From positions 1-63,548 of IMG/VR virus record IMGVR_UViG_3300042691_028591: a DNA stretch of 63,548 bases. The stretch is one strand, 5' to 3'. A program made the translations under genes and the position numbers. Below are positions 8,348 to 17,616 of this stretch, piece by piece (the stretch's first letter is position 1; each line of letters starts with the position of its first letter). The notes beneath the pieces are model-generated. The model saw only the letters and a list, made by a program, of their open reading frames with translations, had not been told where the DNA came from and searched no databases. The DNA comes from a virus.

Positions 8348-8867
8348 GTTTATTGGGTTTATTATTTATATCTGTGTTTATATTAGATGTAAATGACTCT
8401 GTAGCTGAACTAATTGTATTGTTTATAATATCTTTTGCAATATTACTTTGTATATTATTAGCAGGAATAATTGTATTTAAAGTATCAGTTGTAATATTAT
8501 TAATTGATTTGTTTATATCTGTATTTATATTATTATTATTAACAGCTTCTTTAACTGTTTCTAATACAACTTTTCTTACTTCATTTACTGTTGGAGATAA
8601 CAACTCATTTATATTATCTAATGCTTTATCTTTATTTCTACCAGGAATAAACTTAGGAGTGTATACATCTTTATCAAATACTTTTAAAGATGCCCCAACT
8701 ATAGTTACAATCAAAGCATTAAATAGTTTACCTATATCCTTTTTAGTCATATTTCCATCAATCCAACTATCTATTGCTGGATTTAATGTTGTCATATAAA
8801 ACACAGCCATTACAGCTAAAAAGTGTTTTGTACAGAATAAGTTTTGTGGTTTTTGCTCATTAATCAT
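8331..8867 (-). CDS. putative membrane protein, 178 aa
   Basis: ATG at 8867 is chosen over an upstream TTG. The N-terminal 70 residues contain two hydrophobic segments (FLAVMAVFYMTTL and LFNALIVTIVGASL) split by a short polar loop, then a long Asn/Ile/Asp-rich low-complexity tail. A holin-like or virion membrane role is possible but unproven. It is last in a minus-strand operon with three virion paralogs. Confidence 0.6.
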   Translation of the reverse strand: MINEQKPQNLFCTKHFLAVMAVFYMTTLNPAIDSWIDGNMTKKDIGKLFNALIVTIVGASLKVFDKDVYTPKFIPGRNKDKALDNINELLSPTVNEVRKVVLETVKEAVNNNNINTDINKSINNITTDTLNTIIPANNIQSNIAKDIINNTISSATESFTSNINTDINNKPNKLQNKH

Positions 8868-8875
8868 AATTTTAT

Positions 8876-9391
8876 TTAAGCCCAAATAAATCCTGTGCTT
8901 GTTCTATTTACATATAATTTTGTATTTGGAATAGGTGTTGGAAGAGTGTAAAGAGTAAGTATATTATTAACATATCCTCTAGTTATAGCAGTGCTGTCTT
9001 TATCTAAAATAGTTTTAAGGATTGGTCTAGTTAGAGGAGAATCAGCTAAAGCTTTATCATTAAGTATATTAATAAAAGATGCTTTAGTAGTTGTTAAACT
9101 ACTAATGTAATCATTACTTTCTAAGGTTATATCAGATAATACATCTATAAATGTATACTTGTTTTTTAATCTTGTGTCTTCTGACTGTAGTTTTGCAACA
9201 GTATTATTATCTGTTGTTATAGGTTCAGCTATTGTATTTTTCATAGCGTTTAAAGCTAATATTTCAGTAGTAATCATATTATTAAAAGGGTTTAGTAATG
9301 AATCCAGATAATCATCCAAATTATTTATAGTTGATGTATCTTGATCACCTACTAAACTTTGTCTTTCAAATATATTATTTAAGCTTTCCAT
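8876..9391 (-). CDS. coiled-coil virion protein, paralog 3 of 3
   Basis: 171 aa, mostly helical, ending in a short beta motif YVNRTSTGFIWA. The next two genes upstream end in the same pattern (Gly-x-Ile/Leu-x-Trp). The start overlaps the stop of the neighbouring paralog by 13 nt. Presumably a structural fibre or tail component; no database family named. Confidence 0.6.
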   Translation of the reverse strand: MESLNNIFERQSLVGDQDTSTINNLDDYLDSLLNPFNNMITTEILALNAMKNTIAEPITTDNNTVAKLQSEDTRLKNKYTFIDVLSDITLESNDYISSLTTTKASFINILNDKALADSPLTRPILKTILDKDSTAITRGYVNNILTLYTLPTPIPNTKLYVNRTSTGFIWA

Positions 9392-9930
9392 ATAAGGTTT
9401 CCTCCTTCATCTGTTGCTAAATACTTTAATGGCTGATATGGCTTTGGAGGCTGTTCTAGCTTTAATAATTCTTTGGTTAAGAATTCTCTATTTATAGCTC
9501 CTTTAACAGAGGTTGGTTTAATAACTTCTAAGGTTGTAAACTCTCCTTCAACTATACTAACCTTGTTATTATCATAAAGATCTTGTTTATGTAATAGATT
9601 GTTAGTTGTTATAAAATCTTTGTAGGATAAAATTATTGTTAGCTGTTTTAATACTTTATTGAAATCTTCTAATAAAGTATTAGCTTCTTCTTGATTAGAT
9701 AATATAGTTGTATATTTAACATCTGTTAAGAGTTGCTCTTTTAGTAGTGTATTAGTTGAATTAAGTGAGTTATATAAATCAAGCTTTTCTTGAATAAGTC
9801 TTTTCTTATCTCTTATTTGTTGAATCTTTGCCTGTATCTGTTGTAAGTAGTTAGTGTTTATAAACTGTTCTAACTCATTTATAGACTTTATGTTTTCATT
9901 GCCAATTCTTAGACTTCTTATTGTTGCCAC
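9379..9930 (-). CDS. coiled-coil virion protein, paralog 2 of 3
   Basis: 183 aa with a central coiled coil (residues 25-110) and C-terminal TDEGGNLIWKA. The segment INREFLTKELLKL before it corresponds to TRGYVNNIL and NKQWLSNYF in the sister genes, resembling the AYVD-type spacer of phage fibres. Overlaps both neighbours by 13 nt. Confidence 0.6.
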   Translation of the reverse strand: MATIRSLRIGNENIKSINELEQFINTNYLQQIQAKIQQIRDKKRLIQEKLDLYNSLNSTNTLLKEQLLTDVKYTTILSNQEEANTLLEDFNKVLKQLTIILSYKDFITTNNLLHKQDLYDNNKVSIVEGEFTTLEVIKPTSVKGAINREFLTKELLKLEQPPKPYQPLKYLATDEGGNLIWKA

Positions 9931-10478
9931 TGTATTTCTCCACTACTATTACATATAAGGGCTGCATTACTTGGTTTTATTTTAGGAATTAAAGATATAG
10001 AATTAAAATAGTTGCTTAACCATTGTTTATTAACTATTGAGTTAATTCCAGTTCCTACTTCATTTATAATAAGCTGACTAGTATAAACTGCTACATTAGA
10101 TTGGGTATCTAATAGTATTGAACCTAATATCTTATTACACTCTTCTACTAAAGTATTTATTTCATTAATTAAGTCAATATAATCTTGTTTATCTGGAATA
10201 GTATATGTATAAGTAGGTAATAAATCTAGTAGAAGTATCTGCTGTTTTATATTATTATAATTAGTTTGAGCTTCAGATATTAAACTGTCTAATTCTTCTA
10301 AAGTATTATTATAATTAGTCTCTAACATATTTAAAGAGTTCATTATGTTGTTATATGTTTTATTGTTTAATAATGCTTCATCAATATTAAACACATTTAT
10401 TGGATGTTTACCATAGTTAGTTGATCTATACTGAGAAGTACTATTAATGAGTAAATTTTGAGCTTTAGTGTATGTCAT
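9918..10478 (-). CDS. coiled-coil virion protein, paralog 1 of 3
   Basis: 186 aa, helical with long Asn/Leu/Glu-rich heptads, and C-terminal NSSGEIQWQQ. It is the first gene of the translationally overlapping four-gene minus-strand set (10478 to 8331). The shared tail motif suggests a common docking or trimerisation element. Confidence 0.6.
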   Translation of the reverse strand: MTYTKAQNLLINSTSQYRSTNYGKHPINVFNIDEALLNNKTYNNIMNSLNMLETNYNNTLEELDSLISEAQTNYNNIKQQILLLDLLPTYTYTIPDKQDYIDLINEINTLVEECNKILGSILLDTQSNVAVYTSQLIINEVGTGINSIVNKQWLSNYFNSISLIPKIKPSNAALICNSSGEIQWQQ

Positions 10479-10513
10479 TATTTATACTATTATTGTTTTA
10501 TTACTTATAAATT

Positions 10514-10969
10514 ATGACTAAATTACTAACAAAAACTGAGCTATTAAATTTACCAACACTATATATAATTAAGGATTTGGCTCCAATAATAACTAAATTC
10601 TTTAATCCTTTTTTAGGTCATTTAAATTTAAAAGATCCTGTTTTAACTTTATCAAGTATGGAAGTTAAAGTAGTGATGTCTAATAACTCTTTAACTGTAA
10701 GTATGCCTTATTCTAATACTTATGATTACTATAAAGTGTGGAATTGGGCAATATTATATTACAATAATTTACCTAATTTATTATTGGTAAATGATGAAGC
10801 TATTCAAGGGCCTCTTGTATATTTATTGGGAGATGTAGATATAACAAAAACCATCTTATATCTTCTGTCTCAAGAGATGGAAGTAGTACAAGATGGCTTT
10901 GCTTATAATAGTTTTGATGGTTATTTAAACTATCAAAATGATCCTAGTGATCTACTAGTCTTAAACTAG
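10514..10969 (+). CDS. hypothetical protein, 151 aa
   Basis: No recognised domain. Leu/Tyr-rich with an aromatic cluster near residues 70-95. It is divergent from the minus-strand virion operon, with 35 bp between the starts. Ends at TAG, after which the decayed minus-strand gene begins. Confidence 0.6.
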   Translation: MTKLLTKTELLNLPTLYIIKDLAPIITKFFNPFLGHLNLKDPVLTLSSMEVKVVMSNNSLTVSMPYSNTYDYYKVWNWAILYYNNLPNLLLVNDEAIQGPLVYLLGDVDITKTILYLLSQEMEVVQDGFAYNSFDGYLNYQNDPSDLLVLN

Positions 10970-11374
10970 ATTAAAGCAGGTATTTTCTTCATCTATTACT
11001 TCAATCTGTTCTTCTGTTAAAAATGATTTAAGTATATTATAAGCTGCTAAATAAGCTGGTACCAACTGTGGGTAAAGCTTGAACTATATCATTTAATAAT
11101 ATGTTACTATTTGTTTGTAGGGCTGTTGTTGCTGCTGCACCTATTAACAAAGTTGTAGATGTAACTATTACATTATTTGCAAGAGAAAGCGGTCCTAAAT
11201 CATTAAGATTAGGAGTTCTAATTACTGTATCATTGTTATAATATTAAGGAGGATTACTACCTATTTGTCTATGTTGTCTACTGTACCAATATTTTCAATT
11301 TGTAAGACTCCAGTATTGTTAGTTGGATATACTATATTAAATGCTGAACTTCTATTTCCTAAATCTGGTGTCAT
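10961..11374 (-). pseudogene. decayed virion/tail gene
   Basis: The minus strand carries consecutive protein-like pieces in changing frames. MTPDLGNRSSAFNIVYP... (from 11374) stops after 37 codons at TAG. A Thr/Leu/Asn-rich block containing NDTVIRTPNLNDLGPLSLAN follows, then a frame change near 11060 into VPAYLAAYNILKSFLTEEQ, ending at 10961. Composition matches the adjacent virion genes. At least one nonsense and one or two frameshift changes are needed, so it is a relic unless these are sequencing errors. Confidence 0.65.
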
Positions 11375-11437
11375 AATATCACTATATAGATTTTTTTTAA
11401 TATTTTCTTAAATACTATCTCAGATTAATATTTTATA

Positions 11438-11794
11438 ATGTGTAATAGTTTGTTTAAAGCTGCTAAGGCAGGCACATATCAAAGAGTTACCTATCCACAC
11501 TTAGTAAAAGTAATTCCTTTAAAAAATAGCTTGCAAGATTTAGATTTATTAGCCAAATCTATAGCATATACTCTAGTCACTCCATATAACCAAAGAGTAG
11601 ATTTTCACTGGAGATTACTTAGTAGATTTATATGTAATACAGAAGAAAATTATATATCACTTGTTTTTAAGTCGCCTAATAATCTGAAAGATTTAAAGGT
11701 AACCTATATACATAATTTAGATGATCTTAAGTTGTTTCCTTCTCTAAGAGATAAGGTTTTAAGTAATTTATTACAAATTATAAGAGATGAATAA
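11438..11794 (+). CDS. hypothetical protein, 118 aa
   Basis: No family recognised. Its TAA overlaps the next ATG (taATGa), so the two genes are coupled. Basic N-terminal half; no membrane segment. Confidence 0.6.
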   Translation: MCNSLFKAAKAGTYQRVTYPHLVKVIPLKNSLQDLDLLAKSIAYTLVTPYNQRVDFHWRLLSRFICNTEENYISLVFKSPNNLKDLKVTYIHNLDDLKLFPSLRDKVLSNLLQIIRDE

Positions 11795-12210
11795 TGAAAC
11801 AGACAGATGTAATCTTACCTATTAATTGTAAAGCTCAGGGAGGTGTTTTACAAGTGGCCGTTGTAAATACAACTAAGTTTGGAACACAAGTTATTAAACT
11901 TAGTAATGAGCATCCAATGTTTATTGTTGTAGCTGTGGAGCCTGATGAATGGGTTAAAGTTAGCATAGATGAAAGACAGACTATAAAAATGGACCCTACA
12001 CTTTCAACAGGGTTAACTAATCAGTTTAATTACATTACTTATAATATTACAGCAGAGAAAACAAGCAGTGCTGTAGATCCTAATTGTGATTATTTTATTA
12101 CTAAGTCTAATCAGTTAGATAAGAATAGTAAAACTAAGAAGCAAAGAGTTTTAAAGAATGCTAATAGTACAAGACAAACTAATAAAATAGAAAATAATAA
12201 AGTAGTTTAA
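11794..12210 (+). CDS. hypothetical protein, 138 aa
   Basis: The N-terminal 90 residues look like a beta-rich domain (VVAVEPDEWVKVSID); the C-terminal 40 are Lys/Asn/Thr-rich and probably disordered. Start overlaps the preceding stop. It is followed directly by a bidirectional terminator. Confidence 0.6.
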   Translation: MKQTDVILPINCKAQGGVLQVAVVNTTKFGTQVIKLSNEHPMFIVVAVEPDEWVKVSIDERQTIKMDPTLSTGLTNQFNYITYNITAEKTSSAVDPNCDYFITKSNQLDKNSKTKKQRVLKNANSTRQTNKIENNKVV

Positions 12211-12212
12211 AT

Positions 12213-12256
12213 AAATAATAAAAACCTATTAGATGTCTAATAGGTTTTTATTATTT
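12213..12256. terminator. bidirectional intrinsic terminator
   Basis: AATAATAAAAACCTATTAGA (12214-12233) pairs perfectly with 12236-12255 over a 2-nt loop and is flanked by T-rich sequence on both strands. It separates a plus-strand gene from the minus-strand virion operon end. Confidence 0.85.
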
Positions 12257-12276
12257 GTACTTTTTACTATATCTAT

Positions 12277-12552
12277 TTATACAGCTTCATATCCATATTT
12301 TGTTGCTGTATATTCTTCATAAAAGTTTATAATTAGATCTAATAACTGTTGAGGTATAGGTAATTCAATAGTGCCACTTTCAATTTGAACTGAGGTATCT
12401 ATTTGATTAGGTATATGTAATGGAATACTGTGATTAAATTCTACAAGTGCCATATTACTATTTAAATCTAATGTAATTTTTGGAATATCTACAATAACCT
12501 CAGGCAGCTTTGAACTGTAGTTTATTGATACACTGTTAAGAATCCTTTTCAT
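12277..12552 (-). CDS. hypothetical protein, last gene of virion operon, 91 aa
   Basis: No family recognised. Beta-rich first 60 residues with alternating Ile/Val and a short C-terminal helix (LLDLIINFYEEY). It is 7 bp downstream of the 942-aa virion gene on the same strand, so probably structural or a chaperone for that protein. Confidence 0.6.
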   Translation of the reverse strand: MKRILNSVSINYSSKLPEVIVDIPKITLDLNSNMALVEFNHSIPLHIPNQIDTSVQIESGTIELPIPQQLLDLIINFYEEYTATKYGYEAV

Positions 12553-12559
12553 ATTTTTT

Positions 12560-15388
12560 TTAAAAGAATAATGGTACTCTAAAGCACTGTGTATTTGAAC
12601 TTCTATTTATCCATAAATAAGAGCTTCCTTCTTCAGAGGTAAATACTTCCATTTTGTTACCAATAGTTGCAGTTGGTGCTGCAAATGGCATAAAGCCAGC
12701 TCCATGTATATTATTTGTTACTGTATCTAAATAATATAATCTTTGAGTTGCATCTTTATTAAAGTATATTCTATCTACATTATCATAAGCATACATTGAT
12801 CCAGTGGACAAAGTTTCAAATTGAGGTGTTACAGGCATCATTTCAAATTTATCATTAGTTATGTCTAAAGAGTCAAATCCAAATTGGGCACCGCCTCTTG
12901 CACAAATGATATATCTACCTCTTCTAGTTGCATTAGTACCTCCAAATGTAGGTATTAATTCAATACCAGTACCTCTAATTGGCTGTTGCAATATTACATA
13001 ACTTGTAACTAGAGTTACAGGTGCAGTTGTAGTACTAAATGTTAATGTGTTAGCTGTATTAGATGTAATTGCAACTTCAACAGATTGTCCAGTTCCACCA
13101 ATTAATTTAAGTCTTCTACCTGCAAAAAAGTTAACAACCCATCCAGTAGAAGTAATTGTAGTACTTACTAGTGTTTGACTAATAGATACTACATATGTAC
13201 CAATTCTTCCATTAGTATTTGGTCCATATCCAATAACAGTTGTCCCTGCTGTACCTCCAACAATTACAGAGCCAATAGTTAAATAACCTGCTGTTACAGC
13301 AGTAATTGTTAATATGTTTCCACTAATAGAACCCGTGCCAGAGAATGTAGATATATTAGTATCTTGTAATGTAGTAGTTGACTGTGTTCCAGTTGCTAGT
13401 CCATTAGCCATTTGTCCTTCAGCATCTCTAGGACATATAATATATCTGCTAATTCCATTAACAGGTGCACTTCCAGCTACAAATGTTAAGGTAGTTGCTG
13501 TATTAGAAACTATTTGTAAAGCTTGACCTGTAGCAACACCAGTAGCAGCAGTTACAGCCGTTGTATTCATATAAACTACATGACCAGCCCATTGATTAGT
13601 GGTCCAACTCTTGGTTGAATCAGATAATGTAGTAGTTGATTGTGTATTAGCTAATGTAGTAGAAGCTGGTGTACTACTCATTATATAAGTGAATGTAGTA
13701 ATACTTGGAACTGATGCAATTGTAAATGTCCCATTAAAGTTTGCATCTGTTGCTCCTCTAACTACAACTGACTGACCCACTTTAAAGTTATGTGCAATTG
13801 CAGTTGTTATTGTTGCTGTTGTAGTTGCATTGCTTAAAGAGGCAATACTAACTGGTCTGTTATCAGCAAATCTAACTGAAGCATTACTTGCTATACCAAA
13901 ATCAGCAACTCTACCATACGTAGCTAAGTCTTCATCAATGTTGTGATTTAATACAGCAGCTTGACCACCTAACATTAGATATAAGTTGTTGGAGTTACCT
14001 TGTATTTTGTAAATACTAGTAGAGTCTGGAGCAACAAATGGTTTGTAGAATGTAAGAGTAGTTGCAGTGTTGGAAAGAATAGGAATTAGTTGACCAGCGC
14101 CAGCACCACTAATTATTCTTAATGAGTAATTCTTCCATCTATTTATTGTCCAATTCTTACTACTATCAACAAGTGTTGTTGTAGTTCCACTAGATGCAAT
14201 ACCAGCATCATAACCATCAATAAAATATCTACTAGTTGAGTTAGGTATTGTTGTCCAAGTAGCAGAAGAACCAGAGATAGCATCTATAGTTAATGTATCT
14301 ACTGTATTAGATAAAATAGATCTAATTTGTTGAGCGCCTGTACCAGAGTAAATCCTTACTGAATATCCAGCCCATTGATTAGGTGACCACTTAGCATTAG
14401 TGTCTTGTAATGTACTAGTAGTTTGTGTACCTGTAGCTGTACCTCTATACCAAATAGATGCATGTTCTCCAACAGATGACATTGCAGAGTCAGTTGCAAC
14501 AGATGATACATTATTAGTGTTAGCTGTTTTAATATACCAAGTATCAGTTAGTACATCATATTGCTGTAATGTATAAAAAGGTGTTGCAGCAGCAGAAGAG
14601 AATAAATAAGCTGTTCCACCTTCTATTCTATATCTAGATGTTGAATCAGGTGTAATAGCCCAATTAGAATCAATAGATACTATGGCTGATTCTATCTGAT
14701 AAATTGATTGTGATCCAGCAGTAGATGATATTGCAGGAGAAAATGTCTGAGAATTACAGAAGGGTTCATAAGAAGATAATGTACTATCCGCAAAAACTAA
14801 TTGAGTAGCTGTATTAGATATAATTCTTCTTACTTGCCCTACTCCTGATCCAGATACAATTCTTGCAGAGTAATCTTTCCATTGATTAATAGCCCAAGTT
14901 TTTGTTGTATCAGTTATAGATATAGAACCAATTGTATTAGACACAGCAGTTGCTACACCTGTATCGGCAATGATTGGGTCTGATACATCACTAATTAATC
15001 TTCTTTGTCCTGAACCAGTACCACTAATTATCTTTATATCAAAAGTGTTGTAAGTTTTGCCAAAATAAGGAGCTATTTGTGCAGTAGATGATGTGGCTGA
15101 TATTAAGTTTGCTTCTATTCCAGCACCACCACTAAATCTTATATTGGTCCAAGTTGTAGGGGCAATAGGTGGAGAGGATAATTGTAAATAAGTATCTGTA
15201 ATTGTGTCATATTTCCAAAAATTAGTAGCATTTAACAAGTAGTAAATGTATCTACCAAATGTAGGATGAAACATTGAATTGTCTGAACTACAAGCACAAC
15301 TAATAGCACTAGAAACTACTGGAGCTTGTCTTAATGCTTCCCAAGGAGGTAAGTTTATATGTTTTTTTAGAGAGGATATAAATGCCAT
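12560..15388 (-). CDS. large repeat-containing virion protein, 942 aa
   Basis: At least five degenerate repeats follow the pattern W(A/K)-x-Y-S-x-R-I-x-S-G-x-G-x-G-Q-x-R-x-I-x-S-N-T-x-T-x-L-T-F (for example near residues 170, 335 and 415, and diverged copies further on). Between them are short Thr/Ser-rich strands (TTTLVDSSKNW). Composition is Thr/Ser/Ala-rich with few Lys. This fits an elongated beta-structured tail or virion surface protein. It sits in an eight-gene minus-strand virion operon (18036 to 12277). Exact position in the virion is unknown. Confidence 0.75.
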   Translation of the reverse strand: MAFISSLKKHINLPPWEALRQAPVVSSAISCACSSDNSMFHPTFGRYIYYLLNATNFWKYDTITDTYLQLSSPPIAPTTWTNIRFSGGAGIEANLISATSSTAQIAPYFGKTYNTFDIKIISGTGSGQRRLISDVSDPIIADTGVATAVSNTIGSISITDTTKTWAINQWKDYSARIVSGSGVGQVRRIISNTATQLVFADSTLSSYEPFCNSQTFSPAISSTAGSQSIYQIESAIVSIDSNWAITPDSTSRYRIEGGTAYLFSSAAATPFYTLQQYDVLTDTWYIKTANTNNVSSVATDSAMSSVGEHASIWYRGTATGTQTTSTLQDTNAKWSPNQWAGYSVRIYSGTGAQQIRSILSNTVDTLTIDAISGSSATWTTIPNSTSRYFIDGYDAGIASSGTTTTLVDSSKNWTINRWKNYSLRIISGAGAGQLIPILSNTATTLTFYKPFVAPDSTSIYKIQGNSNNLYLMLGGQAAVLNHNIDEDLATYGRVADFGIASNASVRFADNRPVSIASLSNATTTATITTAIAHNFKVGQSVVVRGATDANFNGTFTIASVPSITTFTYIMSSTPASTTLANTQSTTTLSDSTKSWTTNQWAGHVVYMNTTAVTAATGVATGQALQIVSNTATTLTFVAGSAPVNGISRYIICPRDAEGQMANGLATGTQSTTTLQDTNISTFSGTGSISGNILTITAVTAGYLTIGSVIVGGTAGTTVIGYGPNTNGRIGTYVVSISQTLVSTTITSTGWVVNFFAGRRLKLIGGTGQSVEVAITSNTANTLTFSTTTAPVTLVTSYVILQQPIRGTGIELIPTFGGTNATRRGRYIICARGGAQFGFDSLDITNDKFEMMPVTPQFETLSTGSMYAYDNVDRIYFNKDATQRLYYLDTVTNNIHGAGFMPFAAPTATIGNKMEVFTSEEGSSYLWINRSSNTQCFRVPLFF

Positions 15389-15394
15389 TTATTT

Positions 15395-15976
15395 TTATTT
15401 AGGTAATATTGCTGTATTATAAGCTGATCTGAGATTCATCATATATAAATCATAACCAACACCTAATCCATTAGCTCCAATAGCAGTATCAACTGGATTA
15501 GTTATTGTAGCTACTGTACCAACGTTAGTTATTGTAGCTACTGTACCAACGTTAGTAACTGTTGGTAATGTTACACCTGCACTAATTGAATCAACAGTTT
15601 GTAAAGTTCTTTGTGAAGAATCAGTGTTTGTTAGAGGTAATAAACTTGTTAATATTTTACTTAACATTGCAATATTATCCTCAGAGGTTACTCTAAGTTC
15701 ACCCTCATTATTAACTGTTAAGTCTCTTGATGAATCATCATAGTATATTTGTAATGTGTCAGAATCATTCATTACAGTTGTATCAAATTGTAATGTTAAT
15801 ACATTATTTAATACAGTTCCACCTTTACCACTAATTGCAAAATTGTATATTTGTGTATTAGTAACAAGATTAGTAATTATTAATATTGATTCTAAATCAA
15901 TATCAGTATAATCTAACAGTGTTACGGTTTTTGCTGATGCATTAAATGAATAGTTTTTTAAAGGTGCTAGTTTCAT
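15395..15976 (-). CDS. virion protein with short tandem repeat, 193 aa
   Basis: Beta-rich N-terminal 90 residues, then a region repeating TVTNVGTVATITN, encoded by a 27-bp tandem DNA repeat (15498-15551). The C-terminus is LYMMNLRSAYNTAILPK. Presumably a structural adaptor; the gene is packed 6-8 bp from both neighbours. Confidence 0.65.
   Translation of the reverse strand: MKLAPLKNYSFNASAKTVTLLDYTDIDLESILIITNLVTNTQIYNFAISGKGGTVLNNVLTLQFDTTVMNDSDTLQIYYDDSSRDLTVNNEGELRVTSEDNIAMLSKILTSLLPLTNTDSSQRTLQTVDSISAGVTLPTVTNVGTVATITNVGTVATITNPVDTAIGANGLGVGYDLYMMNLRSAYNTAILPK
15498..15551. repeat. 27-bp perfect tandem repeat (2 copies plus partial)
   Basis: The unit begins TTAGTTATTGTAGCTACTGT; copies are 15498-15524 and 15525-15551, with a partial third copy after 15552. 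It is in frame in the virion gene and encodes a nine-residue repeat. Confidence 0.9.
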
Positions 15977-15984
15977 TTTGTTTA

Positions 15985-16395
15985 TTAAAGTGCTATTGAA
16001 TAAGCTATTGCAAGTTCCTCTGATATTCCACTAGAACTGCTATTTGTTGGTTGAATTGAGCTGTTAATGTAATTCCATTTGTTATCAGTTGCATTATATA
16101 TAAAGAATAAATAGTCTTCTTTATTTAATCCTGTAGTTAGAGTTGGTATAGCATTATTGCTAGATGTTGAATAACCGCTATCAAATGATATTGATCTCTG
16201 TAAGGAACTAGTTATTCTTATTTGTAATGATTGACCCTCTGTAGGATTTCCAGTTGGTGTTTGAAAGGTACATGCTTGTGATAAAGATGGCAAAACTCCA
16301 ATGATAGTAGTATTAGAATCTATACTAATAATACTTGCATCTGTAAGAGTTGTTACTCTATTTAATTGACTAAATCTTGCAGTTGTTGGAGCCAT
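15985..16395 (-). CDS. virion protein, 136 aa
   Basis: Thr/Ser-rich beta sequence with the segment IRITSSLQRSISFDSGYS, resembling phage fibre or surface-decoration domains. In the minus-strand virion operon, 8 bp from both neighbours. Precise function not recognised. Confidence 0.6.
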   Translation of the reverse strand: MAPTTARFSQLNRVTTLTDASIISIDSNTTIIGVLPSLSQACTFQTPTGNPTEGQSLQIRITSSLQRSISFDSGYSTSSNNAIPTLTTGLNKEDYLFFIYNATDNKWNYINSSIQPTNSSSSGISEELAIAYSIAL

Positions 16396-16403
16396 TTATT
16401 TAA

Positions 16404-17234
16404 TTATTTTCTATATGATACTCTAATCTTGTCAGCAGCAGTTGGTGCAAATAAGGTAGTTATTACGGCGTTAGAAATTGTATAATCATTGCTAGCGCCA
16501 ACATCTAGTAATATACCATTGAAATACACATGTTCACTGCCAGCAACAGGTGTGGCAGTTAATGTGAATGTAGTATTAGACCCATTTAAAGCTCCTGTTG
16601 GTATCTCTTTATCAACAAAGTTACTACCTGTTAAACCAGCAGCATTAACTTGTATAAATGTAACAGGTGTTGTACCTAATGTACCACCACTAGCAACATT
16701 ACAAAGCCACATTGTATTTCCATAAACAGAACCACCAGATTCAACTGTAAATAAAGCGCCTGGGAATTCAGTCCAAACATCCATTTGAGTAATTCTAGTT
16801 AAAGGTGAACTAGATCCATTGAATGTATATAAACCATTTTCAGAGGGAGCTGTTTGTGCTCTTACAAATAGAATTTCAGTTGGATTTAAAGTAACTGTGT
16901 CAAATACTGCTGTAGCTGGATTGGTTAATGCAATATTACCTGTAGTAGCTGCTTTAGCACTTGGTTTAGAATCAAATAGGCTATTTAAATTAGATATTTG
17001 AGTGTCAACATAAGCTTGGTTTACAGCGTCTGTTGAGTTAGAAGGTGAAGCTAAATTAGTAATTCTTTGGCCACCTAAGTTAACAGCACCAGTAAATGTT
17101 ACTGTACCATCTCTTTTAACAAAGTCAGCACCTTCAGCTAACTTATTAGTTGTAATACCAGCACCTGCTCCAATCTTACTATTATTAATAGCGCCATCTT
17201 GAATTTGTCTTGTTGCAATTTGTGTTAATGCCAT
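16404..17234 (-). CDS. phage tail fibre protein, 276 aa
   Basis: N-terminal IATRQIQDGAINNSKIGAGAG and VNLGGQRITNLASPSNSTDA followed by VNQAYVD are typical modules of phage tail fibres. The C-terminal domain (about 205-276, EIPTGALNGSNTTFTL ... VYFNGILL ... KIRVSYRK) is repeated as the core of the next gene, suggesting a shared knob domain. Probably host-contacting. Confidence 0.78.
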   Translation of the reverse strand: MALTQIATRQIQDGAINNSKIGAGAGITTNKLAEGADFVKRDGTVTFTGAVNLGGQRITNLASPSNSTDAVNQAYVDTQISNLNSLFDSKPSAKAATTGNIALTNPATAVFDTVTLNPTEILFVRAQTAPSENGLYTFNGSSSPLTRITQMDVWTEFPGALFTVESGGSVYGNTMWLCNVASGGTLGTTPVTFIQVNAAGLTGSNFVDKEIPTGALNGSNTTFTLTATPVAGSEHVYFNGILLDVGASNDYTISNAVITTLFAPTAADKIRVSYRK

Positions 17235-17253
17235 TTACTTATACTTTATATAA

Positions 17254-17592
17254 TTATAATTTTATGTAGTCTATTGTTGTAATATCTGTTATTAATGGAG
17301 GACTTACAAATGTTATAGTATTATTTCCTGCTGTAATGTAATCATTTATAATAGTTTGTCTAAGACCATTAACATATACTATTAAAGTTGCTGGTATAAA
17401 GCTATTTATTGATGTAAATACAGGATTAATGCCATTAACTATACCTGCTGGTATCTCTGCATATACAAACTTATTAGCTAATTGTGCAGGGTTTATAGTC
17501 CATAAAGTACCTTCCAAAGATACTGTAATATCTCCTTTGTTACCGTCAGTCACATTATTTCTTTGTGTAATAGCGTTTATAGTAACTTGCAT
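17254..17592 (-). CDS. fibre-domain virion protein, 112 aa
   Basis: Residues 45-112 match the C-terminal domain of the adjacent tail-fibre gene: EIPAGIVNGINPVFTS, then VYVNGLRQ, then DYIKL. It therefore looks like a free-standing copy of that domain with a short N-terminal extension. Virion role inferred from family and operon. Confidence 0.68.
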   Translation of the reverse strand: MQVTINAITQRNNVTDGNKGDITVSLEGTLWTINPAQLANKFVYAEIPAGIVNGINPVFTSINSFIPATLIVYVNGLRQTIINDYITAGNNTITFVSPPLITDITTIDYIKL

Positions 17593-17616
17593 TGTAAATC
17601 TCTTTAATATTAATAA

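Noticed and set aside
12560-15551. Repeats in the minus-strand virion operon as CRISPR or satellite DNA
   Set aside because: They are in-frame coding repeats with no regular spacers and no cas genes nearby.
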